A program made the position numbers and the translations under genes. Below, piece by piece: positions 43,738-55,192 of a stretch of DNA of 64,000 nucleotides; the stretch's first letter is position 1; every line of letters begins with the position of its first letter. Location: assembly GCA_034359265.1 (NCBI GenBank), contig CP136895.1, positions 52,408,001 to 52,472,000 on the forward strand, in the 5' to 3' direction. The DNA is from Canna indica. Its lineage: Eukaryota; Streptophyta; Magnoliopsida; Zingiberales; Cannaceae. A model generated the notes under the pieces. It made no database searches, was not told the origin of the DNA, and saw nothing but the letters and a program-made list of their open reading frames with translations.

Positions 43738-45570
43738 CCTAGCTTTGTTTCTAATAACTAACCCTTCTTCATCTAGCTTATTCCTAAATACCCATTTGGT
43801 TCAATTATAGTTTGATCACTAGGTCTAGGCACTAAGTCTCATACATCATTTCTAGCAAATTGGTTGAGTTCTTCTTGCAGAGCTAGTACCCAAAACTCAT
43901 CTTCTATTGCTTCCTTAATATTCTTAGGCTCTACTTGAGATACAAAAGCAACATATTGACAAACATTCTTAAGTTTAGAACGTGTTACCACTCCCGTTGA
44001 AGGCTCTCCAATGACTTGGTCCATTGGATGATCTCTTACCAACTAGTATCCTTTAGGGAGAGGTGGTAGAGCCTCTTCTTCTTCATCATCTTCAACTTGA
44101 GGTAGATTTGAGGATGGAGGTTCTTCATGTTGGGTCTCCTCATTATCTTCATCCTCCACTTCTTTATCATGAAGTGTGAGATCCTCAAGTTCCTCACCTA
44201 CATTCATAACCTTGATATTTCTAGAAGAATCATTAGTTTCATTGAAAGTAACATGCATGGATTCTTCAACAATCATGGTTCTACAGTTATAAACTCTATA
44301 AGCCTTAGAGTTAGTGGAATAACCTAGGAAAATTCCTTCATCGGATTTAGAATCAAATTTTCCTAAATTCTCCTTAGTATTTAATATGAAACATTTACAT
44401 CCAAAAACATGAAAATATCCCACATTTGGGATTTTACCATTCCAAAGCTCAAAAGGTGTTTTCTTGATTTTTGGTCTTAATAAAACTCGGTTAAAAACAT
44501 AACAAGAAGTATTTATGGCTTCGGCCCAAAAATATATAGGCAAATTATTTTCGCATAACATGGTTCTAGCCATTTCTTGTAACGTTCTATTCTTCCTCTC
44601 GACCACTCCATTTTGTTGAGGGGTCCTAGGGGAAGAAAAGGTATGTTGAATACCTAAATCATCACAAAGCTAAAAAAAATTACATTTTTAAACTCCCCTC
44701 CATTGTCACTCCTGATTTTCAAATTTGAAACTCCTTTTTCATTTGAAATTTTCTTTGCAAATTTTTTGAAAAACTCAAAAGTTTCATTTTTCTTGGCCAA
44801 AAAGAAAACCCATGTAAATCTAGAAAAATCATCAACCAATACATAGCAATATAGCTTTCCATCTAGACTAGCTACATCACATGGACCAAAGAGATCCATG
44901 TGCACAAGCTCAAGAATTCTAGAAGTACTAACTTGATTAATGTTGTGAAATGAGGATTTGACTTGCTTACCTAGTTGACATGCATCACAAAGTTTGTCTT
45001 TTTCAAACTTTATCTTAGGTAAACCTTTAACTAATTCTTTCCTAGATATCTCTTGGATGAGGCTCATGCTAGCATGTCCTAGCCTTCTATGCCACAACCA
45101 AGAGTCATTCTCCATGGCAACTAAGCATCTAACATAAGAATTTGGCAAGACATTTAATTCTAAGGTGTATACATTTTCTTGCCTATTTCTAATAAACATG
45201 ATATCATTTGATGGTGCACTTTTAACAATACATTTAGATGCTTCAAAAACTATTATGTATCCATTATCACATAATTGTGATATACTAATCAAGTTATGTT
45301 TTAACCCATCAACTAATAACACATTTTTAATGCATGGGTAAGGGAGTATACCTATGTCACCAATGTCAACGATCTTAACTTTGGCATTGTCTCCAAATGT
45401 GACATGTCCACTATCTTTACTTGATAGGGTTGCAAATAAATTGATGTCTCCCATCATGTGCTTTGAGCAACCGCTATCCAATATCCAAGTGCTCCTACTT
45501 GCTTGAGGATACTTCTCCACCTACAAGAGGAGAAGAGACCACTTTAGGTACCCAAATTTTCTTGGGTCCT
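43738..45570 (-). pseudogene. Sirevirus-like protease and integrase
   Basis: The frame 44654-45520 carries protease WILDSGCSKHMMGD (active-site DSG), then integrase HHCC (LWHRRLGHASM ... CDACQLGKQ), first Asp (VHMDLFGP), second Asp (IRSDNGGEF). At 44668-44676 an eight-T run shifts the frame. The third residue, Glu, is in the next frame (44606: MVERKNRTLQEMARTML), followed by VFGCKCFILN and FLGYSTNSKAYRVYN. A stop (TAG at 44040-44042) and a stop replacing Trp in NDV.DLVPRPS (near 43836) follow. All catalytic residues are present; only the frame is broken. Confidence 0.85.
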
Positions 45571-45593
45571 TGATTGTTAGTCATTTTGGGAAC

Positions 45594-47124
45594 TCATGTA
45601 AATCTTGCATGTGGATTCCTTCTTAATGCACAATCTTTGGCCATATAGCCAAATATGCCACAAGAGAAGCAATTTTCATTAAATTTTCCTTTTGTGTGTG
45701 TGTGAGCATGAAAGTGTGATGATTTCCTGTTATGGACAACCTTTGGCATGGCATTTTGGATGGTTGTCATTTTTTCATTAAGCATGCAAAGTTCCTTCTT
45801 TAATGTTAGCATGCTATTATTCAGATGCTCTACTTGATCACATAAATACTTGTTTTCATTCTCTATTTTTTGGTTGTCATTCTCTAAGTCCTTCTTAGCC
45901 TTTTCTACGGTGCATTTCTCTTCCTTAAGGGTGTCTATTTCTTTCCTTAGAGTGTTGCATGAAAGTAATAGGCTATCATTCTCAAGTTCTAAAGATCTAT
46001 TGTCCTTTTTGAGATCTCTAAATTTTCTCCTAATAGCATTGAATTCATCACGCATTTGCTCAAATTCATTTTCTAACTCTTCTTGAGTAAATGAAACTTC
46101 ACCAAAAGTAAATTTTACCTCATCATCCTTTGCCATCAAGCAAAGGTTTGCTTTTTCACTCTTTGCTTCTTCTTCACTTGATGAAGCCTCGCTTTCGTCC
46201 CACATGGCCATCATTGCCTTCTTCTTGTTGTTGTATTTTTCCTTCTTGTGAGGGTTGGAGGTGGTGGCCATCTTAAGAAGTGGGCAATCCTTCCTTAGGT
46301 GCCCGATCTTGTTGCAATGATAGCAAGTGTAGCCACCTCTTCCCTTCCTCATCCCTCCTCTCATGAAGCTCATGAATCTTCTTGCGAGCATCACCATTTC
46401 TTCAAGATCATCCGTCTCTTCCTCAGATGATGACGACTCTTTCGCTCGATGTGATGCATTTAAGGCAATGGCCTTGCCTTTGGGGGCATCTTCCTCTTAG
46501 TATTGCTTCATGTGGGTCTCATGTGTCATGAGAGACCCAATGAGCTCGGTGATCTTCAACGTGCTCAAATTCTTGGCTTCCATGATGGCTGTTACTTTGG
46601 GCTCCCAATATTTTGGAAGGGAGCGGAGGTGCTTCCTTACCTTCTCCTCTTCCCTTATCTCCCTGTCAAGGTTAGCTAAGCCATTCGTAATATTTTGAAA
46701 CCTAGCATGCATGGCATCAATGGACTCATGCGAAAGCATTTTACACATTTCATAATCATGCATGAGTAAATTAATTTTGGATTCTTTTACTTGCGAAGTC
46801 CTTTCATGGGTGGTCTCTAGGACCTTCCATACTTCATATGCGAACTTGCATGTTGAAATCCTATTGAATTCATTGATTGATAGGCCGCAATATAGAGCAT
46901 TGACGGCCTTGGCATTTGCATTAAAAAGCCTAATTTCTTCTTGGTCCCATTTATCCATGTCCTTATCAGGTTATTTATACTCTACTAGGATCATCCTCCA
47001 TACACCCATGCCTAAGGATTGAAGGAAGCCATTCATGCGGATCTTCCAATAGGCATAGTTGTTCCCATCAAATAGCGTGGAGTATTAGTAGAGGACCCTT
47101 GAGCTAATTGGATTTCACTAGACA
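45594..47124 (-). pseudogene. Sirevirus-like gag with coiled coil and two zinc knuckles
   Basis: It starts at an ATG near 47124 (MSSEIQLAQGSST). A frameshift follows, then 46497-46958 gives NALYCGLSINEFNRI, YEVWKVLETTHERTSQVKE and LRSLPKYWEPKVTAI, the capsid domain, ending in a stop at 46497-46499. The next frame, 45594-46397, has a first knuckle CYHCNKIGHLRKDC, a Ser/Glu-rich patch, a long coiled coil (about residues 75-215 of that frame, LELENDSLLLSCNTLRKE onward) and a second knuckle CFSCGIFGYMAKDC in which Tyr replaces the metal-binding His. This large gag layout is characteristic of Sireviruses. Confidence 0.8.
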
Positions 47125-47163
47125 TCTTGACTTGTACGGAAGATGGTTAAATCTTAACCTACG

Positions 47164-47182
47164 ACCTTGCTCTAATACCAAA
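47164..47182 (-). other. Primer binding site of the Sirevirus-like element
   Basis: The minus strand reads TTTGGTATTAGAGCAAGGT just inside the 5' LTR end ACACAACA. It differs from the usual TGGTATCAGAGC at one base. Confidence 0.75.
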
Positions 47183-47847
47183 TGTTGTGTGAAACCCGAC
47201 ACTAGAAGGGGGGGTTGAATAGTGTTCGTCCCCTTTTTTAATTTTCTTTTTAGTCAATTTTATCTTTACTTAATGCAATTGTTGCTTACTGATTAATTTG
47301 ATCAAAATTCAATAACAACGATAAAAGCAAGTAAGAAAGCAATGCAAACAAGAATACTTATAGTGGTTCGGCCAACCGCCTACCATACTACCTTGGCTCC
47401 TCACCAAGGATTTCTAACCACTACTTTATAGAATTTATGTTTCCCTTTGAATACAATGAGGACATCCTTCTCACCACTCGGAGAACACCTCAATCCTATT
47501 CAGCCAAGCAAAACACAATTCTATAAAGCAATCCCAAAGTGTTTCCTAGCACACCTAGCAGCTATCTCAATTTGAAAAAAAGTTTACAATAAAAGTCAAA
47601 TACAAAGGAAAGAGCTTGAGAATATGAAATGAACCAACACTTCTTTCTACCGCCTTTAGGTCTCCAACTTGCAAGAAGATGGCTCTTGAGTTGCAGCATA
47701 GTTGAAAAAGTAGGGAATCAGCGCCTGAAATGTGTCGTAGATGGAAGCCGAGGGCGCGCGCAGATTTCGCTCTTTTGAAGGCTTAAGAAAACTTCTTTAA
47801 TGCTCAATAAAATTTCTAAGAAGTGTTAAAGAAGTTAGGTGAGGGGT

Positions 47848-47855
47848 ATTTATAA
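47848..47855 (-). promoter_or_regulatory. TATA box of the Sirevirus-like 5' LTR
   Basis: TTATAAATACC on the minus strand, within the GGGTTATAAATACCCC core shared with the LTRs at 20130, 54020 and 58810. About 50-70 bases separate it from the nearest upstream palindrome. Confidence 0.7.
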
Positions 47856-47904
47856 CCCCTCACTCAAACGGCTCGCTCAACGGGTGAAAAAATGACCGTT
47901 GAAG

Positions 47905-48320
47905 CCGTTCGGTCGCAGGCTAGTCGATCGATCGGTCGACTGACGGATCGACCGCTAGTGCGACCGCTGGCTGTCTGTGAGAGCTCGGTCGATCGACGGG
48001 TCAACTGGCTGATGCAAATTAATTTCTTCCGACATTTGGTCGACCCGTCGGTTGACCGAATGACTGGAGCCAGGGTCGCGCTGTGGGCTATCTCCAGTTC
48101 GATCGACCGGTTGGTCGACCGCTACCATTCTGCCTATTTTTGCCTTCTGTCGGTCGACCGATGCAACAATATAATGTTTTCTTCCCCAACTTTGGTCGAC
48201 CGACTGGTCCACCGAATGGCTACTGCCCATTTTTTTCTTCACTCGGTCGACCGACCGGTCGACCGAATAGTTGCTTCGACAGAGACTGCCTTGTTCGGTC
48301 GGCCGACCGATCGACCGAAC
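47905..48320 (-). promoter_or_regulatory. Largest palindromic cluster in Sirevirus-like U3
   Basis: At least seven blocks of paired arms TCGGTCGACC/GGTCGACCGA or GATCG variants (near 47920-47955, 47983-48010, 48038-48060, 48098-48122, 48150-48162, 48193-48218, 48243-48266, 48294-48319). The last three are spaced about 50-55 bp apart with similar linkers (GGCTACTGCCCATTTTTT). Arms are themselves palindromic around GTCGAC. Open frames across it are by-products of the repeat. Confidence 0.75.
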
Positions 48321-48651
48321 TCAGGCTGAGGCTGACTTCTCCTTATATTTTTACATGCCTTTTTTATGGGTTTTTGTTACCAAGTTTCAATTTGGATAAC
48401 TTTACAATTTTGTCTTGGGATAAACTATCCTAGGGATATATTACATTAATTCTACTTGATCTAAGCCCGAGCCTTTCTTCAACGATTTCTTCTTCCATTT
48501 CTTTGACGGTCTTTTCCTTCATCTCGTTTGAATGGATTTGGCATGCTTATCGTAACCTCAACCTGAATTCAAAACTTCACATTTGAATTAAATATATGTT
48601 TGTTATCATCAAAATAAAGATCGAGGATTAAGAGAGACCCTTAAGCCAACA

Positions 48652-49110
48652 GTTGAGACTGATGAGTACAAGACTGCAATAATCTACCTTCCTTATCTTC
48701 AAGCTAAGATGGATTTGGGTTGTTAATTCACTACAATACAAGGACTGTGTGGAGGAAAGAATTATGTGGCTGTGATATCATAGAGAGGCAAGTTGGTATG
48801 TACTTGTAATAGCAAATAGGTTTTTGTTATTTCCAGTTCATTGTGGTACTGATAATTGGATTTCGAAGTGTGAAATCCTGAAGACTAATATTGTACTTGT
48901 TGATTATGGATTGGGCATCTATCCGGTGAGTGCCCTGCAAATTAGGTGATAAGCTTTGTTACTGAACTGCGTAAACAAATCATTGTGTTTGCGTGCTTCC
49001 TTGTGTTTTTGTTTTGGTTCTTACTTTGCTTACTTGAAGCAGTTGTAATAGTAGTTACAACTTCCAGTGCAACTGTCTGTTAATTGAAGCTCCCTTAGAG
49101 ACTACTATCA
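48652..49110 (+). repeat. copia-3 5' LTR (3' part only)
   Basis: Matches the last half of the 975-bp solo LTR at 33183-34157, ending AGAGACTACTATCA at 49110, directly before a primer site. The first ~500 bases are absent. Confidence 0.85.
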
Positions 49111-49112
49111 AT

Positions 49113-49127
49113 TGGTATCAGAGCGGT
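49113..49127 (+). other. Primer binding site of copia-3
   Basis: TGGTATCAGAGCGGT, two bases after the LTR end; complementary to initiator tRNA-Met. Confidence 0.85.
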
Positions 49128-49185
49128 TGTGCTAACCTTTACATGCACAAGATCCTTGGTGTGTCTCTTTTCTTTCAGGCTCTAG

Positions 49186-50420
49186 ATGGAAGGAATGTCA
49201 ATGGGAAATTCTGTCAATGTTCCACCAGTGCTCATAGGAACAAACTATGCTTATTGGAAGGCTCGGATGAGAACTTTCATCAAGTCTTTGGACGATCGCT
49301 GCTGGGACACTATAGAGATTAGCTATACTCCTCCAACAATTGATGGGGCTGAACGCAAGCCAGAAAGCCAATATACTGAAGCCGAGATTGTTGCAACTAA
49401 CTATGATAATAAGGCTCTAAATGCTATTTTCAGTGGCGTTGATCCTTCTCAATTCAAACTTATCTCTGCCTGCACTCTAGCCAAGCAAGCATGGGATATT
49501 TTAGAGACAAATCATGAAGGATCTTTGACTCTTCGTAAGTCAAAAATTGAAATCCTCAATACTAAATTTGAAAACCTGAAGATAGGAGAAGATGAAAGTA
49601 TTCAAGACTTCCATGGGTGTATCAAAGATCTTATGAACAATGCTACCAACCTTGGAGAGTCATTTTTAGAAGAATAGGCAGTAAGGAAAGTTCTGAGATC
49701 CATGCCTACCAAGTTCGACATGAAAGCTACTGCCATAAGTGAAGTTCATGACCCATCTATTATTACTCTTGACACTCTGGTGGGTAAACTCAAAACCTAT
49801 GAGTTGGAAGTGTCTGAAAAATATTCCCACAAAGAAAAGAAGAAAAATTTTGCCTTCCGTGCAACTAAGGATGAGATCAAGTCTGAAGACTGTTCCAAAG
49901 ATGAGATAGATACAGTCTTTGCTCTTATGACAAAAAATTTCAAAAGATTCCTAAGAGTCAAGAACAAGCAAAACTAGAATTCTCAAATGAATTCTCAGTT
50001 CAAACAACAGTTTCAACCATCCAGTGCGATCAGTTCAAAATCAAGCTTTTCTGCTGGAGAAAATAGAAGAAGTCAATCGTCAGCACAAAAAGATGATCCC
50101 AAACTGAAGTCCAAAGGTGTTCAATGTTTTGGATGTGAAGAATTTGGACATGTCAGATTAGAATGTCCAAACCTATAGAAAAGACTCGAAAAGTCCTTTA
50201 CTGTTACTTGGAGTGATGATGATGACCCAGAAGAATCTGAACAAGGCAATTTTAGAGCCTTCATAGCTTGTATTGTTGAAACAGTTAAAACTCCCGACAA
50301 CTCAGATACAGATGATGATAAATGCAAGGTTCAATGTGCTAACAGTCTTGAGGAAGTTTATCAGGAGATAATTGACAAATGGGTTGAAGTGGTGAAACTC
50401 AACAAGTCTCTCAGCATATG
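49186..50420 (+). pseudogene. copia-3 gag
   Basis: ATG at 49186 (MEGMSMGNSVNVPPVLIGT), 76 bp after the LTR. The first block has NYAYWKARMRTFIKSLD, ALNAIFSGVDPSQFKLIS, AKQAWDILETNHEG and LRKSKIEILNTKFENLKI (copia capsid). TAG stops lie at 49675-49677 and 49975-49977. The zinc knuckle CFGCEEFGHVRLEC (CCHC intact) is at about 50122-50165, then another stop, an acidic linker (WSDDDDPEESEQ) and a further stop near 50419. Four stops in one otherwise collinear frame point to decay by point mutation. Confidence 0.8.
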
Positions 50421-53400
50421 ACATGTTGCTTTTATGTCAAAGACCGTTTCTTCTCTTGGATCTTGTTACTTCGACAGTGGATGTTCTCATCATATGACAG
50501 GGAGTTCAGAAAATTTGAAAGATATTCAGGAACATTGAGGTGCAACTGTTACATTTGGAGATGGAGGACATGGAAATGTTATAGGAGTTGGAACTCTCAA
50601 TGTTCTAAGAATTCCAAATCTGGAAAATGTCCTACTGGTAGAAGGTCTCAAGGCTAATCTTATGAGTATAAGCCAATTGTGTGATCAAAATTTAAATGTT
50701 CAATTTACTAAAAATAGTTGCAAGGATTTTGATAAGGATTGTGACTGTATTCTTGAAGAGAATAGATCTAGAGACAACTGTTACAAAATTATCTACTCTT
50801 CTATTTGTCTTTTAGTTATTTCTTCTAGTATTAATTTGTGGCATCGACGGTTAATCCATGTTAATTACAAAGATCTGAAGAAACTTGTAAATGCTAAAGC
50901 CGTCAGAGGAATTCCTAAACTTTTAGAAGAACCTAAAGTAGTTTGTGGTCCTTGTCAAGAAGGAAAGCAGACTAGGCAGTCTTATCAGTAGTCACAACTG
51001 GTAGCTACGTCAAAACTACTAGAGGTTCTTCACTTGGATCTTGTTGGTCCCATGCAAGTTGAAAGTGTTGGTGGCAAAAAGTATGTTCTTTTCTGTGTAG
51101 ATGATTTCTCTCGTTTTACTTGGACAAAATTCCTAAGAGAGAAGTGCTTTTACCATTTTTAAATCTCTATGTTTGAGAATTTGAGAACATTTCTTTCACT
51201 GAATTTTGTGATGAAAATGATATTGCATGATTTTTTTACTCCAAAGACTCCTCAACAGAATGGTGTAGTTGGAAAGAAGAACCGTACTATCCAGGAGATG
51301 GCTCATGTTATGCTTAATTCCAAACAGATTTCTGAAAGATTTTGGGCTGAAGCCATCGACATAGCTTGCTACATCATAAATCGAGCTTTTCTTAGACCAA
51401 GATCTACTAAAACTCCTTATGAATTATGGAAGGGTAGAAAACCTAACCTTACATATTTTCATGCTTTTAGTAGCAGTTGCTATGTTCTAAATGATAGGCA
51501 ATACCTTAAAAAAATGTAAAGCAAAAGTGACGAAGCCATATTTCTTGGCTATTCCAAAAATAGCAAGGCATACCGAGTCTACAAGAAACACACTCAAACT
51601 GTGATGGAGTCACAAAATGTGAAGGTTGATGACTCTCAAATCTGCCAAACCCTGTCGGCTGATGAGAAGGCAGTTTCAACTATTGATAAGATTGCCCAGA
51701 ATTCCTCTAAGGCCACTGAACAGTCATTTGAAATTGTTAATCCAACTGACTGTGACACTGACATTGAACAAGAAGATGAAAGGGATGAGTCCAGAGCTGA
51801 AAAATCTGCAAGAACACTCAAGAATCATCCTCTACAAAATGTAATCGGAGATGTACATAATGGAGTTAAGAACAGAAATCAATCCAATAAAAGTCACCAG
51901 GATATGATCAGGTACTCTTGCTACACTTCAACTATTGAACCTAAAAATGTCAAGGAAGCCTTGAAGGATGAATTTTGAATTTATGCTATTCAACAAGAGT
52001 TGCAACAGTTCGTTTGAAATGTTGTTTGGAACTCGTCTCAAGACCAGAAAGTGTCAATGTTATTGGAACTAAATGAGTGTTTAAGAACAAAATTGATGAA
52101 GTTGGAAACCCATTACAAGAAATAAAGCCCATCTTGTTGCTCAAGGCTTTAACCAAATTGAAGGTCTGGACTATGATGAAACCTTTGCACCAGAATTGCA
52201 AGATTGGAATCCATCAGATTACTTCTAGCCTTATCCTGCTATATGAAGTTCAAACTATTCCAGATGGACGTTAAGGCTGCCTTCCTTAATAGATTTTTCA
52301 ATGAATAAGTCTACATTGAACAACCAAAACCCTTTGAAGATCTTGCTCATCCTGACCATGTGTACAGATTGAAGAAAGCTTTATATGGGCTTAAGCATGC
52401 TCCTAGAGCTTGGTATGAGAGACTCACCCAGTTCCTGCTTTTGAAAGGCTACAAAAGAGGAAGTGTAAATCAGACATTGTTCATTAAAAGAAAGGAATCT
52501 CAACTGGTAATTGTTCAAATTAATATTGATGATGTAGTTTTTGGTTCAAACTCTAAAATTTATGTTAAACAATTTGTGGATGACATGAAATCTGAGTTTG
52601 AGATGAGCATGGTCGGGGAAATGAGTTATTTTCTCTGTCTTCAAGTGAAGCAATCTAAAGATGGCATATTCATCTCTGAGAGTAAGTATGCAAGAAATCT
52701 TATTCACAAGTTTGGACTAGATAGTTCCAAGGCAGTTAGAACTCCTATATATACTCATGAAAAACTAAGCAAAGATGAATAAGGCAAGAGTGTTGATCAT
52801 AGTCTCTACAGATGTATGATTGGCAGTCTATTGTATCTGATTGCTAACAGACTTGACTTATGTTTCAGTGTTGGATTGTGTGCCAGATGTCAAGCTAATC
52901 CAAAGGAGTCTCACCTTTAAGCAGTTAAACAGATTCTCAAATATGTTAAAGGTACTCTGGATTTTGGCCTTTGGTATTCTATTGATTCTAATCCCTGTCT
53001 AGTAGGATTTACAGATTCAGACTGGGCTGGTAATATTGATGACAGAAAGAGTACCTCAGGTGGTAATATTGGATCAAATTTGGTGGCCTAGTTAAGTAAA
53101 AAGAAAAGTTCTATTTCTCTTTCTTCAGTAGAAGCAGAATACTTGGCAGTGGACAGTTGCAACACACAACTGATTTGGATGAGGAATATGTTGCTTGATT
53201 ATGGTTTCAAACAGGAGGAAATAATTCTATATTGTGATAATACTAGTGCTATAAATATCTCAAAAAACTCTGTTATGCATTCTCGCACTAAACACAATGA
53301 TATTCATTTTCATTACATCAGGAAGTTAGTCGAAAGAAATGAGTTGCAACTGGAATACATTTCTACATATAGATAAGTTGCAGATATCTTCACAAGGCAT

Positions 53401-53470
53401 TGAATGGAGAAATGTTTGAGCAGTTGAGATCTGCTTTAGGACTTTGTGTAATATGACGCAATTTTTTTGG
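50421..53470 (+). pseudogene. copia-3 protease, integrase, RT and RNase H
   Basis: Protease YFDSGCSHHMTG near 50468. Pre-integrase LWHRRLIHVNYKDL and CGPCQEGKQTRQSY end in a stop at 50989-50991. In integrase the segment with the second catalytic Asp (RSD-x-G-x-EF) is deleted around 51165-51215 and the Glu of ERKNRT is Gly (GKKNRT). RT 52360-52782 has [14 protein letters not shown] and NIDDVVFGS, where YVDD is NIDD. RNase H 53143-53376 has LYCDNTSAINISKNS, SRTKHNDIHFHYIRKLV and LEYISTYR before stops. It is inactive in every domain. Confidence 0.8.
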
Positions 53471-53869
53471 AGGGTGGATTTTAATTATTTTTCCACTTAC
53501 CTTGTTCTTTGAAGGGTTCCCTCAATTTCGGCAAGCGTTTTATTCATTTACTTCTCCTCTTATTGCTCAATGAAGGCAAAATTTATGAAGATTTCCTCAA
53601 TGTTCGGCAGAGGATTAAGAAGTTATTACTCTCCTTTTATAAGGACCCGCACGTATGACTCAATTTATGGGAATTATGTCCTAATTAAGACCTCTTGGCA
53701 TTGCAACTCGGCTCATCTTCTCAAGAGGTAACTGACTTTTTTGCTCATCAAGGCGCCCTCTTAACTGCTTCTCGTCTATTAAATAGAAGATTCAAAGATG
53801 GCCAGAAAAAAAAAAAAGCAAGAAAGGTTTCGTGAAGAAGATGTATGTTTCTTTAGCAAAGAAAAATAT
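53471..53869 (+). other. copia-3 3' untranslated region
   Basis: AT-rich, without an ORF above chance. Contains an A13 run near 53806. A 3' LTR or polypurine tract was not found before the gypsy LTR begins. Confidence 0.45.
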
Positions 53870-54019
53870 CAGACCTCAAATCTGGTATGATCGGGCAGGG
53901 TATGCCACGTACCCCGAAGCCTAACCCCAAAACAAACTATACATAAACAAGTAATGAACCTAAACTTTTTATAACCTAAACTTTTTATAAAAAGTTTATA
54001 ACCTAAACTTTTTAAAATT

Positions 54020-55192
54020 GAAATTCAATTTTAATCATTTCTTTGATTACTTAGGCAATTCACGATTGAATGACTAAATCCGAAAGCGATTAACGATAAA
54101 GCAATTAACACAGACAATATATCAATGCTAACAGAAGGAATTATAGTGATTCGGCCCTAATGCCTACTCCACTACCTAAGCATCGTGCTCAAGATTTCAC
54201 ACCCAAATCCACTAAATTATGAGTAGCTTACAATTGAGGACTTTACACCGGAAAGATCCTACACTCACCTCGAAGGCACTTCCACACCCGAAAGTATCCC
54301 GCTTTCCCACCTCAATTCCTAAGACCTACTCCTAACTCAGTTTACACAAGTGGCTTTACACCTTCTACACCAAGGATACCACTCAATCACAAGACCTAAC
54401 ACTAGGTCTTCTTACAAGCTCAAGTAAATAAATTCAAAACAAAATAAAACACTTTAATCACAAGAAGAGAGTAAAGATGACTTATCACAATAAGATAACC
54501 TCTCCTTCTTGAGCCTAGAACCCTTGATAAGCCCTCCAATGAAGAACACTTGAAGATGAGGGATCAAGAGCTAGGTTTGAAGGATTTGATCACTGAGAAA
54601 CTTAGAGGATGCTAAAGATTACTCTTTGAGGTTTTTGAGCATCATGGAAGGCTTGGAAGAGAGTTTGGAGTGGGTATTTATAACCCCCCCAAACACAAGG
54701 TGTTGTCAACAGGCGTTTTTCTGATCGTCGGTCGACCGATCGAGCGACTGTGAGCATACTGCCGCTTTCTGGCATACTCCGATCGACCGACTGGTCGACC
54801 GAATTGGCTATTGCCAATTTTTTGCCACATTCGGTCGATCGACCGATCGACCGAACCTGGGCTGAGCTTGATTTTTTCAGCCTTCTTATTCCGCGCTTCA
54901 TTTCTGGGTTTCGGCCTTCAACGTGCGTCAACTTGGAGAGCTTTCCATGTGTTCTTTAGACTCGTCCAAGACATCTTTGGTGCACAGGTCGAACTTCTAG
55001 AGATTTTCGCGACGAACCCGAACGTGTCGATCAATGTCCTTCCGATTTTCTGATTTCTTCGATATTTTCAATCGAGGACATCAAGTGCTAATCGATATGG
55101 AACCTGAAAATATTTCTCAATGAAACATTAGTTCTATGTTTGTTATCATCAAAATTGAGATTAAGACCAAGGTAGAAAACCTTAGGCCAACA
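54020..55192 (-). mobile_element. Sirevirus-like LTR, 3' truncated, inside gypsy LTR
   Basis: Starts TGTTGGCCTAAGG at 55192 (element sense). Palindromic blocks lie near 54726-54750, 54779-54804 and 54830-54856, and the TATA box is at 54676-54682. The last ~100 bases of the LTR are missing; in their place (53955-54020) stand three copies of ATAACCTAAACTTTTTA, partly inverted, as in filler DNA at a repaired break. There is no internal region. Confidence 0.75.
54676..54682 (-). promoter_or_regulatory. TATA box of Sirevirus-like LTR
   Basis: TTATAAATACCC on the minus strand, in the same position relative to the palindromes as in the LTRs at 47183 and 58810. Confidence 0.65.

Larger units (their letters stand above)
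42031..48651 (-). mobile_element. Sirevirus-like Ty1/copia element with 5' LTR and truncated 3' LTR
   Basis: Order on the minus strand: 5' LTR 47183-48651, primer site 47164-47182, gag 45594-47124, protease-integrase about 43740-45570, RT-RNase H 42706-43737, multiple purine tracts 42481-42715, 3' LTR 42031-42480. It is the best preserved element here: only a handful of stops and single-base frameshifts break a once continuous gag-pol. The large gag with coiled coil and two zinc knuckles, and the repeated purine tracts, fit the Sirevirus genus. Confidence 0.85.
47183..48651 (-). repeat. 5' LTR of the Sirevirus-like element
   Basis: 1469 bp, element sense from 48651 (TGTTGGCTTAAGGG) to 47183 (...TCACACAACA). 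U3 (48651 to about 47900) holds palindromic clusters at 47905-48320. The TATA box is at 47848-47855, R/U5 includes ACCACTATAAGTATTC-like sequence near 47350, and the end block has CAACCCCCCCTTCTAGTGT. It truncates or is inserted in the LTR of copia-3 at 48652. Confidence 0.85.
48652..53869 (+). mobile_element. Ty1/copia element copia-3, 5' LTR partial, 3' end missing
   Basis: Plus-strand order: LTR end 48652-49110, primer site 49113-49127, gag 49186-50420, protease-integrase-RT-RNase H 50421-53470, then AT-rich DNA to 53869 where a gypsy LTR begins. The LTR start is lost at the Sirevirus junction and no 3' LTR is present. The family is also represented by the intact solo LTR at 33183-34157. 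Confidence 0.85.

Noticed and set aside
47892..48433. Long overlapping ORFs (145, 116 and 95 codons) rich in Arg, Asp, Ser and Val
   Set aside because: They are produced by the palindromic GGTCGACC repeats in the U3 of an LTR, are open on both strands, and have no homology or start context.
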